A stretch of DNA of 7,453 nt, taken from positions 1-7,453 of the forward strand of contig JAPSJU010000093.1 of NCBI GenBank assembly GCA_031178025.1, given 5' to 3'. This stretch comes from Agromyces sp. (GTDB lineage: Bacteria > Actinomycetota > Actinomycetes > Actinomycetales > Microbacteriaceae). Both the position numbers and the translations under genes were made by a program. Positions 1-6,593 of the stretch are shown here, one piece after another. The notes beneath the pieces were generated by a model, which made no database searches, was not told the DNA's origin, and worked only from the letters and a program-made list of their open reading frames with translations. Positions within the stretch are counted from its first letter, which is position 1; every line of letters starts with the position of its first letter.

Positions 1-2013
1 GTGGCGCCGACGATCACGACGACCGTCGGATTCACCGCCCCCGTGACGGTGTCGGTCGAGATCGAGAACGCCACCGGGGAAGCGCTCGCGCCGGGAATCG
101 TGCGGCTCGTGCGGGCGAGCGAGACGATCGACGACGAGGCCGGGATCGACGCGTGGTCGGCCGTCGACCCCGCCGGTGAGCCCGGCATCGCCGCGTCGTC
201 CCAGCCGCTGGCCGAGGGCGAGTCGCGCGGGCTCTCGGCGGGCGGAGCGACCGTCGTCTCCTTCACGGTGCCTGGCGAGGCGTTCGCCTCGATCGCCGGG
301 TCGCCGGTGATCGGAATCGGGGCCGAACTCGTCGTCGGCGACACGATCGTGGCGTCCGGAACCGGCGCCTTCGCGAACTCCGACGTTCCGGCTGCGGGCT
401 CGGTGGCGCTGGCGATCGCCGCACCCCTCACGGTGCCCACCGCGGGCACCCCCGTGGGACTCATCGACGCCGAGCGGCTCGAGAGCTGGACCGGGCCGAC
501 CGGCCTCCTGACCCGCCAGCTCGATGCGCTCGCCGGGCGCCGCGTCGCCATCGGCATCGACCCTCGTATCATCGCGTCGATCCGGGTGCTCGGGTCCAGC
601 GCCCCGGCGACGGCCACCGCCTGGCTCACCCGCCTCTCGAACGTGCCGAACGAGGTGTTCCCACTCGCCTACGCCGACGCCGACCTCGCCGCGCAGTCGC
701 AGGTCGGACTGCCGGCCCTGCTCGAACCCATCTCGTTCGACGACGTGCTCGACCCCGCGAACTTCACCGCGCCGGCCGATGGCGGCCCGCCCGCGACCGA
801 CGACTCGACACCCGCACCCGACCCGACCCCCGGAGCGGTGCCGACCACCGACGAGCTCCTCGCCTGGCCGTACACGCGCACCGACATCGCCTGGCCCGCC
901 GACGACACGGTACGGCCGGGGGACCTCGCGCTGTTCAGCGGTGCCGGGCTCACGACGGCGATCCTCGCGCCCGGCAACGCGGAGCCGGTGGCGGGCCCGG
1001 CACCTGCCTCGTCGACGATCGACGGCTCGACGGCCCTCATCGCCGACGACGACCTCACCGCACCACTCCGCGAGGCGGCGGCCGCGACCACCGATACCGA
1101 GTGGCGAGCGGCCGCCGGGCGACTGCTCGCCGAACTCGCCCTCGACGCCGGCTCCGCCCGCACCACGATGCTCGCGACCCTCGACCGCGGCGCCGGGGCG
1201 CAATCGGCGCGCGTCGCGGCCGTCATCGACGAGATCGCGGCATCCGGATGGTCATCGCTCGCCGGACTCGCCGACGCGATCGGTGCCCCGCCGCAGGATC
1301 GGACGCTCGCCGACCGGTCCGAGACCGAGGATCGGCTCGGCACGGTCGACCGCATCCTCGCCATGGAGACCGGCCTCGCCGAGTTCGCGAGCGTCCTGGG
1401 CGACGAGCGCCTGCTGACGGGTCCGACCCGCCGTGACGTGCTCTCCCTGCTCGACGGCGCCTGGCTCGGCGACCTCGACGCCTGGAACTCGGCCGTGTCC
1501 GACTGGTTGGGTGCGCAGCGGCAGGTGCTGGACTCGGTCTCGGTCGTGCCGAGCAGTCCGATCCTGGTGGTGTCGAGCGAGACCGGCGTGCCGATGTCGG
1601 TCGAGAACGGCCTGCCGTATCCGGTCACGGTCGTCGTCTCGGTGGAACCGTCGAACGGCCGGCTCGTCGTCGAGGACCGCATGGAGGTCACCGTCGAGGC
1701 CGGATCGCGAAGCAGCGTGCGTGTTCCCGTGGTCGCGGGCGTCGGCAACGGCGACGTCTCGCTCGCCGTTTCGCTCGCCTCGCCCTCGGGAGTGCCGGTC
1801 GGCGGCACGGTGACCATCCCGGCCAATGTGCAGGCCGACTGGGAGGGGGTCGGAGCGAGCATCATCGCCGGCATCGTCGTGCTCGTCTTCGGCATCGGCG
1901 TCTGGCGCAACATCCGCCGCCGACGTCGGGAGCGGGCGGGCGAAGCCGCCGTGGCCGACACGGGCGCCGACCACCACGAACGCCCCGGCGACGAAGACGG
2001 GCACCGTGGCTGA
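1..2013 (+). CDS. DUF6049 family membrane-anchored extracytoplasmic protein (5' partial)
   Basis: This is the C-terminal 670 residues of a protein of unknown biochemical role. I assign it to the actinobacterial DUF6049 family from its architecture and its place directly upstream of murJ (M. tuberculosis Rv3909 occupies the same place). It opens inside a beta-rich, Ig-like region (about residues 1-145, with a VSVEIENATGEAL strand-turn). A central alpha/beta domain follows, with VAIGIDPRIIAS near residue 180, interrupted by a Pro/Asp/Thr-rich linker (about 258-282). A second beta-sandwich-like domain lies at about 516-613. One transmembrane helix (about 620-637) is followed by an Arg-rich stop-transfer run and a charged cytoplasmic tail. 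This predicts a large extracytoplasmic part held by a C-terminal anchor. No signal peptide is present at the window start, so the true N-terminus lies upstream and the GTG at base 1 is probably an internal valine. The stop codon overlaps the murJ start by 8 nt, which suggests coupled translation. The family call is fairly secure; the function is unknown. Confidence 0.82.
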   Translation: MAPTITTTVGFTAPVTVSVEIENATGEALAPGIVRLVRASETIDDEAGIDAWSAVDPAGEPGIAASSQPLAEGESRGLSAGGATVVSFTVPGEAFASIAGSPVIGIGAELVVGDTIVASGTGAFANSDVPAAGSVALAIAAPLTVPTAGTPVGLIDAERLESWTGPTGLLTRQLDALAGRRVAIGIDPRIIASIRVLGSSAPATATAWLTRLSNVPNEVFPLAYADADLAAQSQVGLPALLEPISFDDVLDPANFTAPADGGPPATDDSTPAPDPTPGAVPTTDELLAWPYTRTDIAWPADDTVRPGDLALFSGAGLTTAILAPGNAEPVAGPAPASSTIDGSTALIADDDLTAPLREAAAATTDTEWRAAAGRLLAELALDAGSARTTMLATLDRGAGAQSARVAAVIDEIAASGWSSLAGLADAIGAPPQDRTLADRSETEDRLGTVDRILAMETGLAEFASVLGDERLLTGPTRRDVLSLLDGAWLGDLDAWNSAVSDWLGAQRQVLDSVSVVPSSPILVVSSETGVPMSVENGLPYPVTVVVSVEPSNGRLVVEDRMEVTVEAGSRSSVRVPVVAGVGNGDVSLAVSLASPSGVPVGGTVTIPANVQADWEGVGASIIAGIVVLVFGIGVWRNIRRRRRERAGEAAVADTGADHHERPGDEDGHRG

Positions 2014-3628
2014 CGACCGCATCGGGCGCGCGAGCCTGTTCCTCGCCTCCGGCACGATCGTCTCCCGCGTGCTCGGGTTCGTGAAGACCGCCCTCCTCGC
2101 CTCCGTGATCGGCGCGAGCGGCGCGGGTGCCAACGCCTTCGCGGCCGCCAACCAGCTGCCGAACACGATCTACGTCGTCGTCGCGGGCGGGGTGCTCAGC
2201 GCCGTGCTCGTACCGCTCATCGTGCGATCGGCCGCGCACGCCGACGGCGGCTCGAGCTACATCAACAAGGTCATCACCCTCGGGTTCACCATCCTCGCCG
2301 GGGCGGCGGTGCTGGCGACGCTCCTGACCCCGGTGCTCACCCTGCTCATCGGCAGCCGGATGGATCCCGACGTGTTCGCCCTCGCCGTCGCCTTCGGCTA
2401 CTGGTGCCTCCCGCAGATCTTCTTCTACGGCATGTACTCGCTCCTCGGAGAGGTGCTGAACGCGCGGCGGGTGTTCGGTCCGTTCACGTGGGTGCCCGTG
2501 CTCAACAACATCGTCGCCCTCGCCGGGCTCGCGGTGTTCGCGATCGTGTTCGCCGTCGACCCCGACGGCGTTCGCGGCGCCGGGGAGTGGAGCTTCGGCA
2601 TGGTCGCGCTCCTCGCCGGCAGCGCGACCCTCGGGGTCGCCGCCCAGGCGCTCATCCTGTTCTGGTTCTGGCGCCGGGCCGGCCTGCGGTACCGCCCCGA
2701 CTTCCACTGGCGAGGCGTGGGCCTCCGATCGACCGCGGGCATCGCCGGCTGGACGTTCGGAATGCTGTTGCTCACGACCGTCGCGGGCTTCGTCGAGACC
2801 TCGGTGGTCGGCGTCTCGGCATCGTCCTCGGAGGACGCGTCGGTCTACGCGCTGCAGACGGCCTGGCTCATCTTCATGCTGCCGCACTCGGTGATCACGG
2901 TCTCGATCGCGACGGCGTACTTCACGAGGATGAGCGAGCACGCGGCGGCGGGGCTCATCGACCGGGTCCGTGCCGACCTGTCGAGCGCCATCCGCGGCGT
3001 CGGCGTGATCATCATCGTCGCGGCGGCCGTGCTCATCGTGTGCGCACTCCCGTTCGCACGGGTCTTCACCGATGTCGAACCGCTCATCCGGTCGCTCGGC
3101 AGTGTCATCATCGCCTACGTCGTCGGCTTGGTGGGATTCAGCGTGCTCTTCGTCGTGCAGCGCACGTACTACTCGCTCCACGACACCAGGACGCCGTTCT
3201 TCTTCACGCTCGTCCAGGTCGTGCTCTTCATCGCCGGCGCGATGGCCTGCATCGCGCTCCCGAACTCGCAGGTCGCCCTGGGCATCGCCCTCGTCACCAC
3301 GCTCGCGGGAACGGTGCAGCTCATCCTCGCGGTGATCCTGCTGCGCCGCCGGATCGGGCCGCTCGACGGCCGTCGCATCGCGGTGACGTTCCTCCGGTCA
3401 CTCGCAGCCCTCGTCATCCCGGTCGTCGCCGGCGTCGTGCTGCTCGACCTCCTCGGCGGCACTGATGCGGAGGGCTTCGCCCTCTCGAGCATCCTCGGCG
3501 CCATCAGCTCGATGCTCATCATCGGAACCGTCATGTCGGTGCTCTACTTCGCCGTCCTGTGGCTGCTCCGATCGCCGGAGCTGCGCGGCTTCGCGGCGCC
3601 ACTCCTCGCGCGGATGCGCCGGCGCTGA
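2006..3628 (+). CDS. murJ: MurJ/MviN lipid II flippase
   Basis: This is an integral membrane protein of the MOP superfamily that moves lipid II (undecaprenyl-PP-MurNAc-pentapeptide-GlcNAc) across the cytoplasmic membrane for peptidoglycan synthesis. The 540 residues fit the family's usual 500-560. About 14 hydrophobic segments can be counted, near residues 10-35, 52-74, 89-116, 123-145, 163-184, 196-222, 244-268, 281-305, 331-350, 363-388, 396-418, 423-447, 461-482 and 493-521. Family signatures are SRVLGFVK (20-27), AFAAANQLPN (44-53), LNARRVFGPF (151-160) and YYSLHDTRTPF (388-398). GTG 2006 is chosen because homology begins immediately after it (IGRASLFLASG). The open frame extends back to 1826, but that part is shadow sequence of the upstream gene. 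GTG 2006 lies inside the end of the DUF6049 gene and has only a weak Shine-Dalgarno, so translational coupling is likely. The protein ends in a basic tail (RMRRR) without the C-terminal pseudokinase region found in mycobacterial MviN. Several charged residues important in E. coli MurJ are replaced (see findings). Confidence 0.95.
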   Translation: MADDRIGRASLFLASGTIVSRVLGFVKTALLASVIGASGAGANAFAAANQLPNTIYVVVAGGVLSAVLVPLIVRSAAHADGGSSYINKVITLGFTILAGAAVLATLLTPVLTLLIGSRMDPDVFALAVAFGYWCLPQIFFYGMYSLLGEVLNARRVFGPFTWVPVLNNIVALAGLAVFAIVFAVDPDGVRGAGEWSFGMVALLAGSATLGVAAQALILFWFWRRAGLRYRPDFHWRGVGLRSTAGIAGWTFGMLLLTTVAGFVETSVVGVSASSSEDASVYALQTAWLIFMLPHSVITVSIATAYFTRMSEHAAAGLIDRVRADLSSAIRGVGVIIIVAAAVLIVCALPFARVFTDVEPLIRSLGSVIIAYVVGLVGFSVLFVVQRTYYSLHDTRTPFFFTLVQVVLFIAGAMACIALPNSQVALGIALVTTLAGTVQLILAVILLRRRIGPLDGRRIAVTFLRSLAALVIPVVAGVVLLDLLGGTDAEGFALSSILGAISSMLIIGTVMSVLYFAVLWLLRSPELRGFAAPLLARMRRR

Positions 3629-3650
3629 TCCGCCGCCGCTGATCCGCCGC
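3623..3650 (+). repeat. 14-bp perfect tandem duplication over the murJ stop codon
   Basis: The unit cgctgatccgccgc occurs twice head to tail (3623-3636 and 3637-3650), and the match continues 2 nt further with period 14. The first copy contains the murJ TGA (3626-3628), so the second copy repeats the stop-codon context in the untranslated gap. It looks like a slippage duplication with no coding effect. No function is implied. Confidence 0.85.
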
Positions 3651-3676
3651 CGACTCGCTGGCCACCGCCGGGCGCC

Positions 3677-3702
3677 GGAATAGGCGGACCGTAGACTGTG
3701 TT
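3677..3702 (+). promoter_or_regulatory. SigR/SigH-type (thiol-stress ECF sigma) promoter of trxBA
   Basis: GGAAT at 3677-3681 (followed by A) and GTT at 3700-3702 are separated by exactly 18 nt. This matches the GGAAT-N18/19-GTT consensus known for Streptomyces SigR and the closely similar mycobacterial SigH. trxB/trxA genes are classic targets of that sigma factor, which is released from an RsrA/RshA-type anti-sigma under disulfide stress. Transcription would be expected to start a few bases downstream, near 3708-3712, giving a leader of roughly 55 nt before the trxB TTG. A TAGACT hexamer at 3692-3697 within the spacer could serve as a housekeeping -10, but it has no recognisable -35. Confidence 0.75.
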
Positions 3703-3755
3703 GAGCATCTCGTGGGGTCCGGATCGTCGGGAGCCCCACCTCGAGCAGCAACGAC

Positions 3756-3760
3756 AGGAG
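3756..3760 (+). promoter_or_regulatory. trxB ribosome binding site
   Basis: AGGAG lies 5 nt before the TTG at 3766-3768. It selects that codon as the trxB start over the in-frame GTG at 3712, which sits at or just after the expected transcription start and has no Shine-Dalgarno before it. Confidence 0.8.
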
Positions 3761-3765
3761 CGGCT

Positions 3766-4740
3766 TTGCGCGACATCATCATCATCGGTTCGGGTCCCGC
3801 CGGATTCACCGCCGCGATCTACGCTGCGCGGGCCGAGCTGAAGCCCCTCCTCATCGCGAGCTCCGTCGAGATCGGCGGTGAGCTGATGAACACCACCGAG
3901 GTCGAGAACTTCCCCGGCTTCCCCGAGGGCATCATGGGCCCCGACCTGATGGCCAAGCTCCAGGCCCAGGCCGAGCGGTTCGGCACCGAGGTCGTCTACG
4001 ACGATGTCGTCGAGCTCGAGCTCGACGGCCCCGTGAAGCGCGTCACGCTCGGCAGCGGCGACGTGCACGAGGCATCCGCCCTCATCTACGCCACCGGATC
4101 CGCATACCGCAAGCTCGGGCTTCCCGAAGAAGAGGTGCTGTCCGGCCACGGCCTCTCCTGGTGCGCGACGTGCGACGGGTTCTTCTTCCGCCAGAAGACC
4201 ATCGCCGTGATCGGCGGAGGCGACTCGGCGATGGAGGAGGCGACGTTCCTCACCCGCTTCGCCGACAAGGTCTACGTCGTCCACCGTCGTGACTCGCTCA
4301 AGGCCTCGAAGATCATGCAGCAGCGCGCGTTCGACAATCCCAAGATCGAGTTCATCTGGAACGCCGAGGTCACCGCCATCCACGGTGACGGCCAGGTGAA
4401 CGGCGTGACGCTCCGCGACACGGTCACGGGCGAGGTCCGGGCCCTCGACCTCGACGGCCTCTTCGTCGCCATCGGCAACGATCCCCGCACGCACCTCGTG
4501 CACGGCAAGCTGGACCTCACCCCCGAGGGCACGATCGCCGTCGAAGGTCGCACGTCGAAGACGTCGATCCCCGGCGTGTTCGCAGCCGGTGACGTCATCG
4601 ACCCGCATTACCGCCAGGCGGTCACCGCGGCCGGGTCGGGTACGGTCGCCGCACTCGACGCCGAGCACTATCTTGCCGCGCTGGGCAACGAGAACGCCGC
4701 AGAGGCGCTGCTCGAGAACGAATTCGCGGTCGTCGACTGA
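3766..4740 (+). CDS. trxB: Thioredoxin-disulfide reductase (NADPH)
   Basis: This cytosolic flavoenzyme passes electrons from NADPH through FAD and a redox-active cysteine pair to thioredoxin. With the TTG start it has 324 residues, the normal size for low-molecular-weight bacterial TrxB. In order it shows the FAD-binding GSGPAG (8-13), the redox centre CATC with C133 and C136 followed by D137, the NADPH-domain glycine motif GGGDSAMEEA (150-159), HRR (173-175) that reads the NADPH 2'-phosphate, and the C-terminal FAD motif FAAGD (272-276) with RQA (283-285). TTG 3766 is chosen because it has a good AGGAG site and places the FAD motif at the usual distance from the N-terminus. An upstream GTG (3712) would add 18 residues of low-complexity sequence. 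A SigR/SigH-type promoter precedes it, and trxA follows after 37 nt with no terminator between, so the two form a trxBA operon. All catalytic residues are intact. Confidence 0.97.
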   Translation: MRDIIIIGSGPAGFTAAIYAARAELKPLLIASSVEIGGELMNTTEVENFPGFPEGIMGPDLMAKLQAQAERFGTEVVYDDVVELELDGPVKRVTLGSGDVHEASALIYATGSAYRKLGLPEEEVLSGHGLSWCATCDGFFFRQKTIAVIGGGDSAMEEATFLTRFADKVYVVHRRDSLKASKIMQQRAFDNPKIEFIWNAEVTAIHGDGQVNGVTLRDTVTGEVRALDLDGLFVAIGNDPRTHLVHGKLDLTPEGTIAVEGRTSKTSIPGVFAAGDVIDPHYRQAVTAAGSGTVAALDAEHYLAALGNENAAEALLENEFAVVD

Positions 4741-4764
4741 CGACTCGCGGCATCCGCTTCATCA

Positions 4765-4771
4765 AAAGGAG
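4765..4771 (+). promoter_or_regulatory. Strong trxA ribosome binding site
   Basis: AAAGGAG lies 6 nt before the ATG at 4778. It is the strongest Shine-Dalgarno in the window. It fixes the trxA start and rules out the longer open frame that reaches back to 4589 inside trxB. Confidence 0.9.
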
Positions 4772-4777
4772 AACGCA

Positions 4778-5101
4778 ATGACTGCACGTGCAGTGACCGA
4801 GGCCACCTTCGAGCAGGAGGTCCTGAAGAACGACAAGGCCGTACTCGTGGACTTCTGGGCCGAATGGTGCGGTCCCTGTCGCGCGGTGAGCCCGATCCTC
4901 GACCAGATCGCGACCGAGCACTCCGAGAAGCTCGACATCGTGAAGCTCAACGTCGACGAGAACCCCGGTCTCGCGATGAAGTACCAGATCACCGCGATTC
5001 CCGCGTTCAAGGTCTTCGAGAAGGGCGAGGTCGTCAAGACGGTCATCGGCGCCAAGCCGAAGCCCATGCTCGAGGCCGACCTCGCCGCCTACATCTCGTA
5101 G
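4778..5101 (+). CDS. trxA: Thioredoxin
   Basis: This small cytosolic disulfide reductase is recycled by the TrxB encoded just upstream; it donates electrons to proteins such as ribonucleotide reductase, peroxiredoxins and methionine sulfoxide reductases. At 107 residues it has the typical length. The active site is WCGPC (W30, C31, C34) in the usual DFWAEWCGPC context, with the buried aspartate D25, and the cis-proline loop is at P75 (TAIPAF). VDENP (59-63) and the FEKGE hairpin are also family features. The ATG is preceded by AAAGGAG. The coding region is followed 20 nt later by a strong terminator, making this the last gene of the trxBA unit. No signal peptide or membrane segment is present, so it is the cytoplasmic type and not an exported thioredoxin-like protein. 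The nucleotide symbol trxA is generic; mycobacteria call the positional equivalent trxC. Confidence 0.97.
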   Translation: MTARAVTEATFEQEVLKNDKAVLVDFWAEWCGPCRAVSPILDQIATEHSEKLDIVKLNVDENPGLAMKYQITAIPAFKVFEKGEVVKTVIGAKPKPMLEADLAAYIS

Positions 5102-5121
5102 TCGGCGGTCGTTCTCATCTC

Positions 5122-5153
5122 AGACCCGTCCGGCGAAAGCCGGGCGGGTCTTT
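5122..5153 (+). terminator. Intrinsic terminator after trxA
   Basis: A 12-bp stem pairs 5123-5134 with 5139-5150 (one T-G wobble at 5129/5144) and closes on a GAAA tetraloop (5135-5138). An extra A-T pair at 5122/5151 leads into the short T run 5151-5153. The very stable GC-rich stem with a short T tail is the usual form in high-GC actinobacteria. It separates the trxBA unit from the aminotransferase unit. Confidence 0.92.
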
Positions 5154-5218
5154 CGCGTACCACCGGGGCGCGGATGCCTCGGCGCATCCCCGGCGCCTGG
5201 GGCCCGAAGCCCAGCAAC

Positions 5219-5224
5219 TAGCAT
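5219..5224 (+). promoter_or_regulatory. Possible -10 element for the aminotransferase unit
   Basis: TAGCAT fits the actinobacterial TANNNT -10 pattern. It lies 27 nt before the GTG start and downstream of the trxA terminator, where a promoter is expected. No convincing -35 is visible about 17 nt upstream (the region reads cctggg), so this is tentative. Confidence 0.3.
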
Positions 5225-5251
5225 GGAAATCCTGAGCAGAACGGAAACGAA

Positions 5252-6577
5252 GTGACCTCTGACGGCGTCCCCCAGCGGACCGGCAACAACCTCGACCCCT
5301 GGTATGCGAACTACGCCGAGCGTGCCGCCGGCCTCGCCGCCTCGGAGGTCCGAGCGCTGTTCGCCGTCGCCTCCCGTCCCGAGGTCGTGTCGCTCGCCGG
5401 GGGGATGCCGTTCGTCTCCGCGCTTCCCCAGGAGCTCATCGTGTCGTCGATGGAGCGCGTCATGCGCACCATGGGTCCGACCGCCCTGCAGTACGGGTCA
5501 GGACAGGGGATCCCCGAGTTGCGGGAGCAGATCCTCGACGTGATGGCGCTGGAGGGCATCCGGGGCTCCGTCGACAACGTCGTGACCGCGACCGGGTCGC
5601 AGCAGGCACTCGATCTCGTCGCGAAGCTCTTCATCGACCCGGGCGACGTCATCCTCGCCGAGTCCCCGAGCTACGTCGGAGCGCTCGGCGTCTTCCGCTC
5701 CTACCAGGCGAGCGTCGTGCACGTGGCGATGGACGAGGACGGGCTCATCCCCGAGGCATTGCGACAGACGATCGCACATCTCCGCGGACAGGGTCGACGC
5801 ATCAAGTTCCTCTACACGATCCCGAACTTCCACAATCCGGCGGGGGTGACCCTCTCCGCGGAACGCCGTCCCGAGATCCTGGAGATCTGCCGCTCCAACG
5901 AGATCCTGATCCTCGAGGACAACCCCTACGGGCTGCTGCACTTCGACGAGCCCGCGCCGAACGCACTCCGGTCGCTCGACGAGCACGGCGTGATCTACCT
6001 CGGCTCGTTCTCGAAGACCCTGGCGCCCGGCTTCCGGGTGGGCTGGGCGCTCGCGCCGCATGCGATCCGCGAGAAGCTCATCCTTGCGGCCGAGTCGGCG
6101 ATCCTCTCCCCGAGCTCCTTCAGCCAGCTCGTCGTCTCCGAGTACCTCTCCTCGACCGACTGGCGTGCGCAGATCGACACCTTCCGCGGCGTCTACCGCG
6201 AGCGGAAGGACGCGATGATCGACGCGTTGGGGGAGTACCTGCCTCAGCTCCGCTGGACGAATCCGAACGGCGGCTTCTACGTCTGGGTCACCATGCCCGA
6301 TGTGCTGGACAGCAAGCAGATGCTGCCCAGGGCGGTGAAGGAGCTCGTCGCCTACACACCGGGGACGGCGTTCTTCGCCGACGGGCGCGGGCGCCACGCC
6401 ATGCGGCTGTCGTTCTGCTATCCGACGCCCGATGCGATCCGCGTCGGCATCCGCCGCCTCGCGACGGTGGTGAACGGCGAGCTCGACCTGCTCGACACCT
6501 TCGCCGGCACCGGCTCCCTGCAACTGCCGCCCAGCGACGACGGCTTCGACTCCGCGCCGCCCTCCGACCTCAAGTAG
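5252..6577 (+). CDS. PLP-dependent aminotransferase, fold type I (2-aminoadipate/MocR-like class)
   Basis: This is a 441-residue cytosolic aminotransferase of class I/II. The features visible are the N-terminal SLAGGMPF, the GSQQALDLVAKLF motif that binds the cofactor phosphate region, N195 in NFHNPAG, D223 and Y226 in LEDNPYG (pairing with the PLP ring nitrogen and O3'), the Schiff-base lysine K255 in GSFSKTLAPGFRVGW, and R385 in MRLSFCYP, expected to hold the substrate carboxylate. Overall it resembles LysN/2-aminoadipate-type enzymes and the catalytic half of MocR regulators, but no winged-helix DNA-binding domain is attached. Substrate cannot be read from sequence; aromatic, branched-chain or 2-aminoadipate-like substrates are all plausible. 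The final 25 or so residues form an acidic, Pro/Ser-rich tail. GTG 5252 is chosen because there is no longer in-frame alternative, with a weak GGAA site 5 nt before it. It starts a new unit after the trxA terminator and is followed after 16 nt by the Ddl-like gene, so the two are probably co-transcribed. Confidence 0.9.
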   Translation: MTSDGVPQRTGNNLDPWYANYAERAAGLAASEVRALFAVASRPEVVSLAGGMPFVSALPQELIVSSMERVMRTMGPTALQYGSGQGIPELREQILDVMALEGIRGSVDNVVTATGSQQALDLVAKLFIDPGDVILAESPSYVGALGVFRSYQASVVHVAMDEDGLIPEALRQTIAHLRGQGRRIKFLYTIPNFHNPAGVTLSAERRPEILEICRSNEILILEDNPYGLLHFDEPAPNALRSLDEHGVIYLGSFSKTLAPGFRVGWALAPHAIREKLILAAESAILSPSSFSQLVVSEYLSSTDWRAQIDTFRGVYRERKDAMIDALGEYLPQLRWTNPNGGFYVWVTMPDVLDSKQMLPRAVKELVAYTPGTAFFADGRGRHAMRLSFCYPTPDAIRVGIRRLATVVNGELDLLDTFAGTGSLQLPPSDDGFDSAPPSDLK

Positions 6578-6593
6578 TGGAGAACCCCTGATC

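Noticed and set aside
1..3. GTG at the first base as the true start of the DUF6049 gene
   Set aside because: No upstream sequence is available to judge it, and the expected signal peptide is missing, so the gene is more likely truncated by the window edge.
669..1961. Long open frame on the - strand (430 codons) opposite the DUF6049 gene
   Set aside because: It is a shadow frame typical of high-GC coding DNA: low-complexity Ser/Arg/Ala/Thr composition, no domain motifs, and fully covered by a supported + strand gene.
2485..2490. CACGTG cores (here and at 5720-5725) as ParB parS sites, given the probable closeness to parB
   Set aside because: Only the central 6-8 bases fit; the flanking arms do not form the 16-bp palindrome TGTTTCACGTGAAACA, and both lie within coding sequence.
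1862..3181. Long open frame on the - strand (439 codons) opposite murJ
   Set aside because: Its product is dominated by Arg, Glu, Asp, Gly and His as expected from reading GC-rich membrane-protein codons backwards; it has no recognisable domain and no ribosome binding site.
3544..4668. Long - strand frame (374 codons) opposite trxB, and another opposite the aminotransferase (5498-6640)
   Set aside because: Both are antisense shadows of well-supported enzymes with intact catalytic motifs.
4589..4777. N-terminal extension of trxA back to 4589
   Set aside because: It overlaps the end of trxB in another frame, is Arg/Ser/Pro-rich, and a strong AAAGGAG site sits right before ATG 4778.
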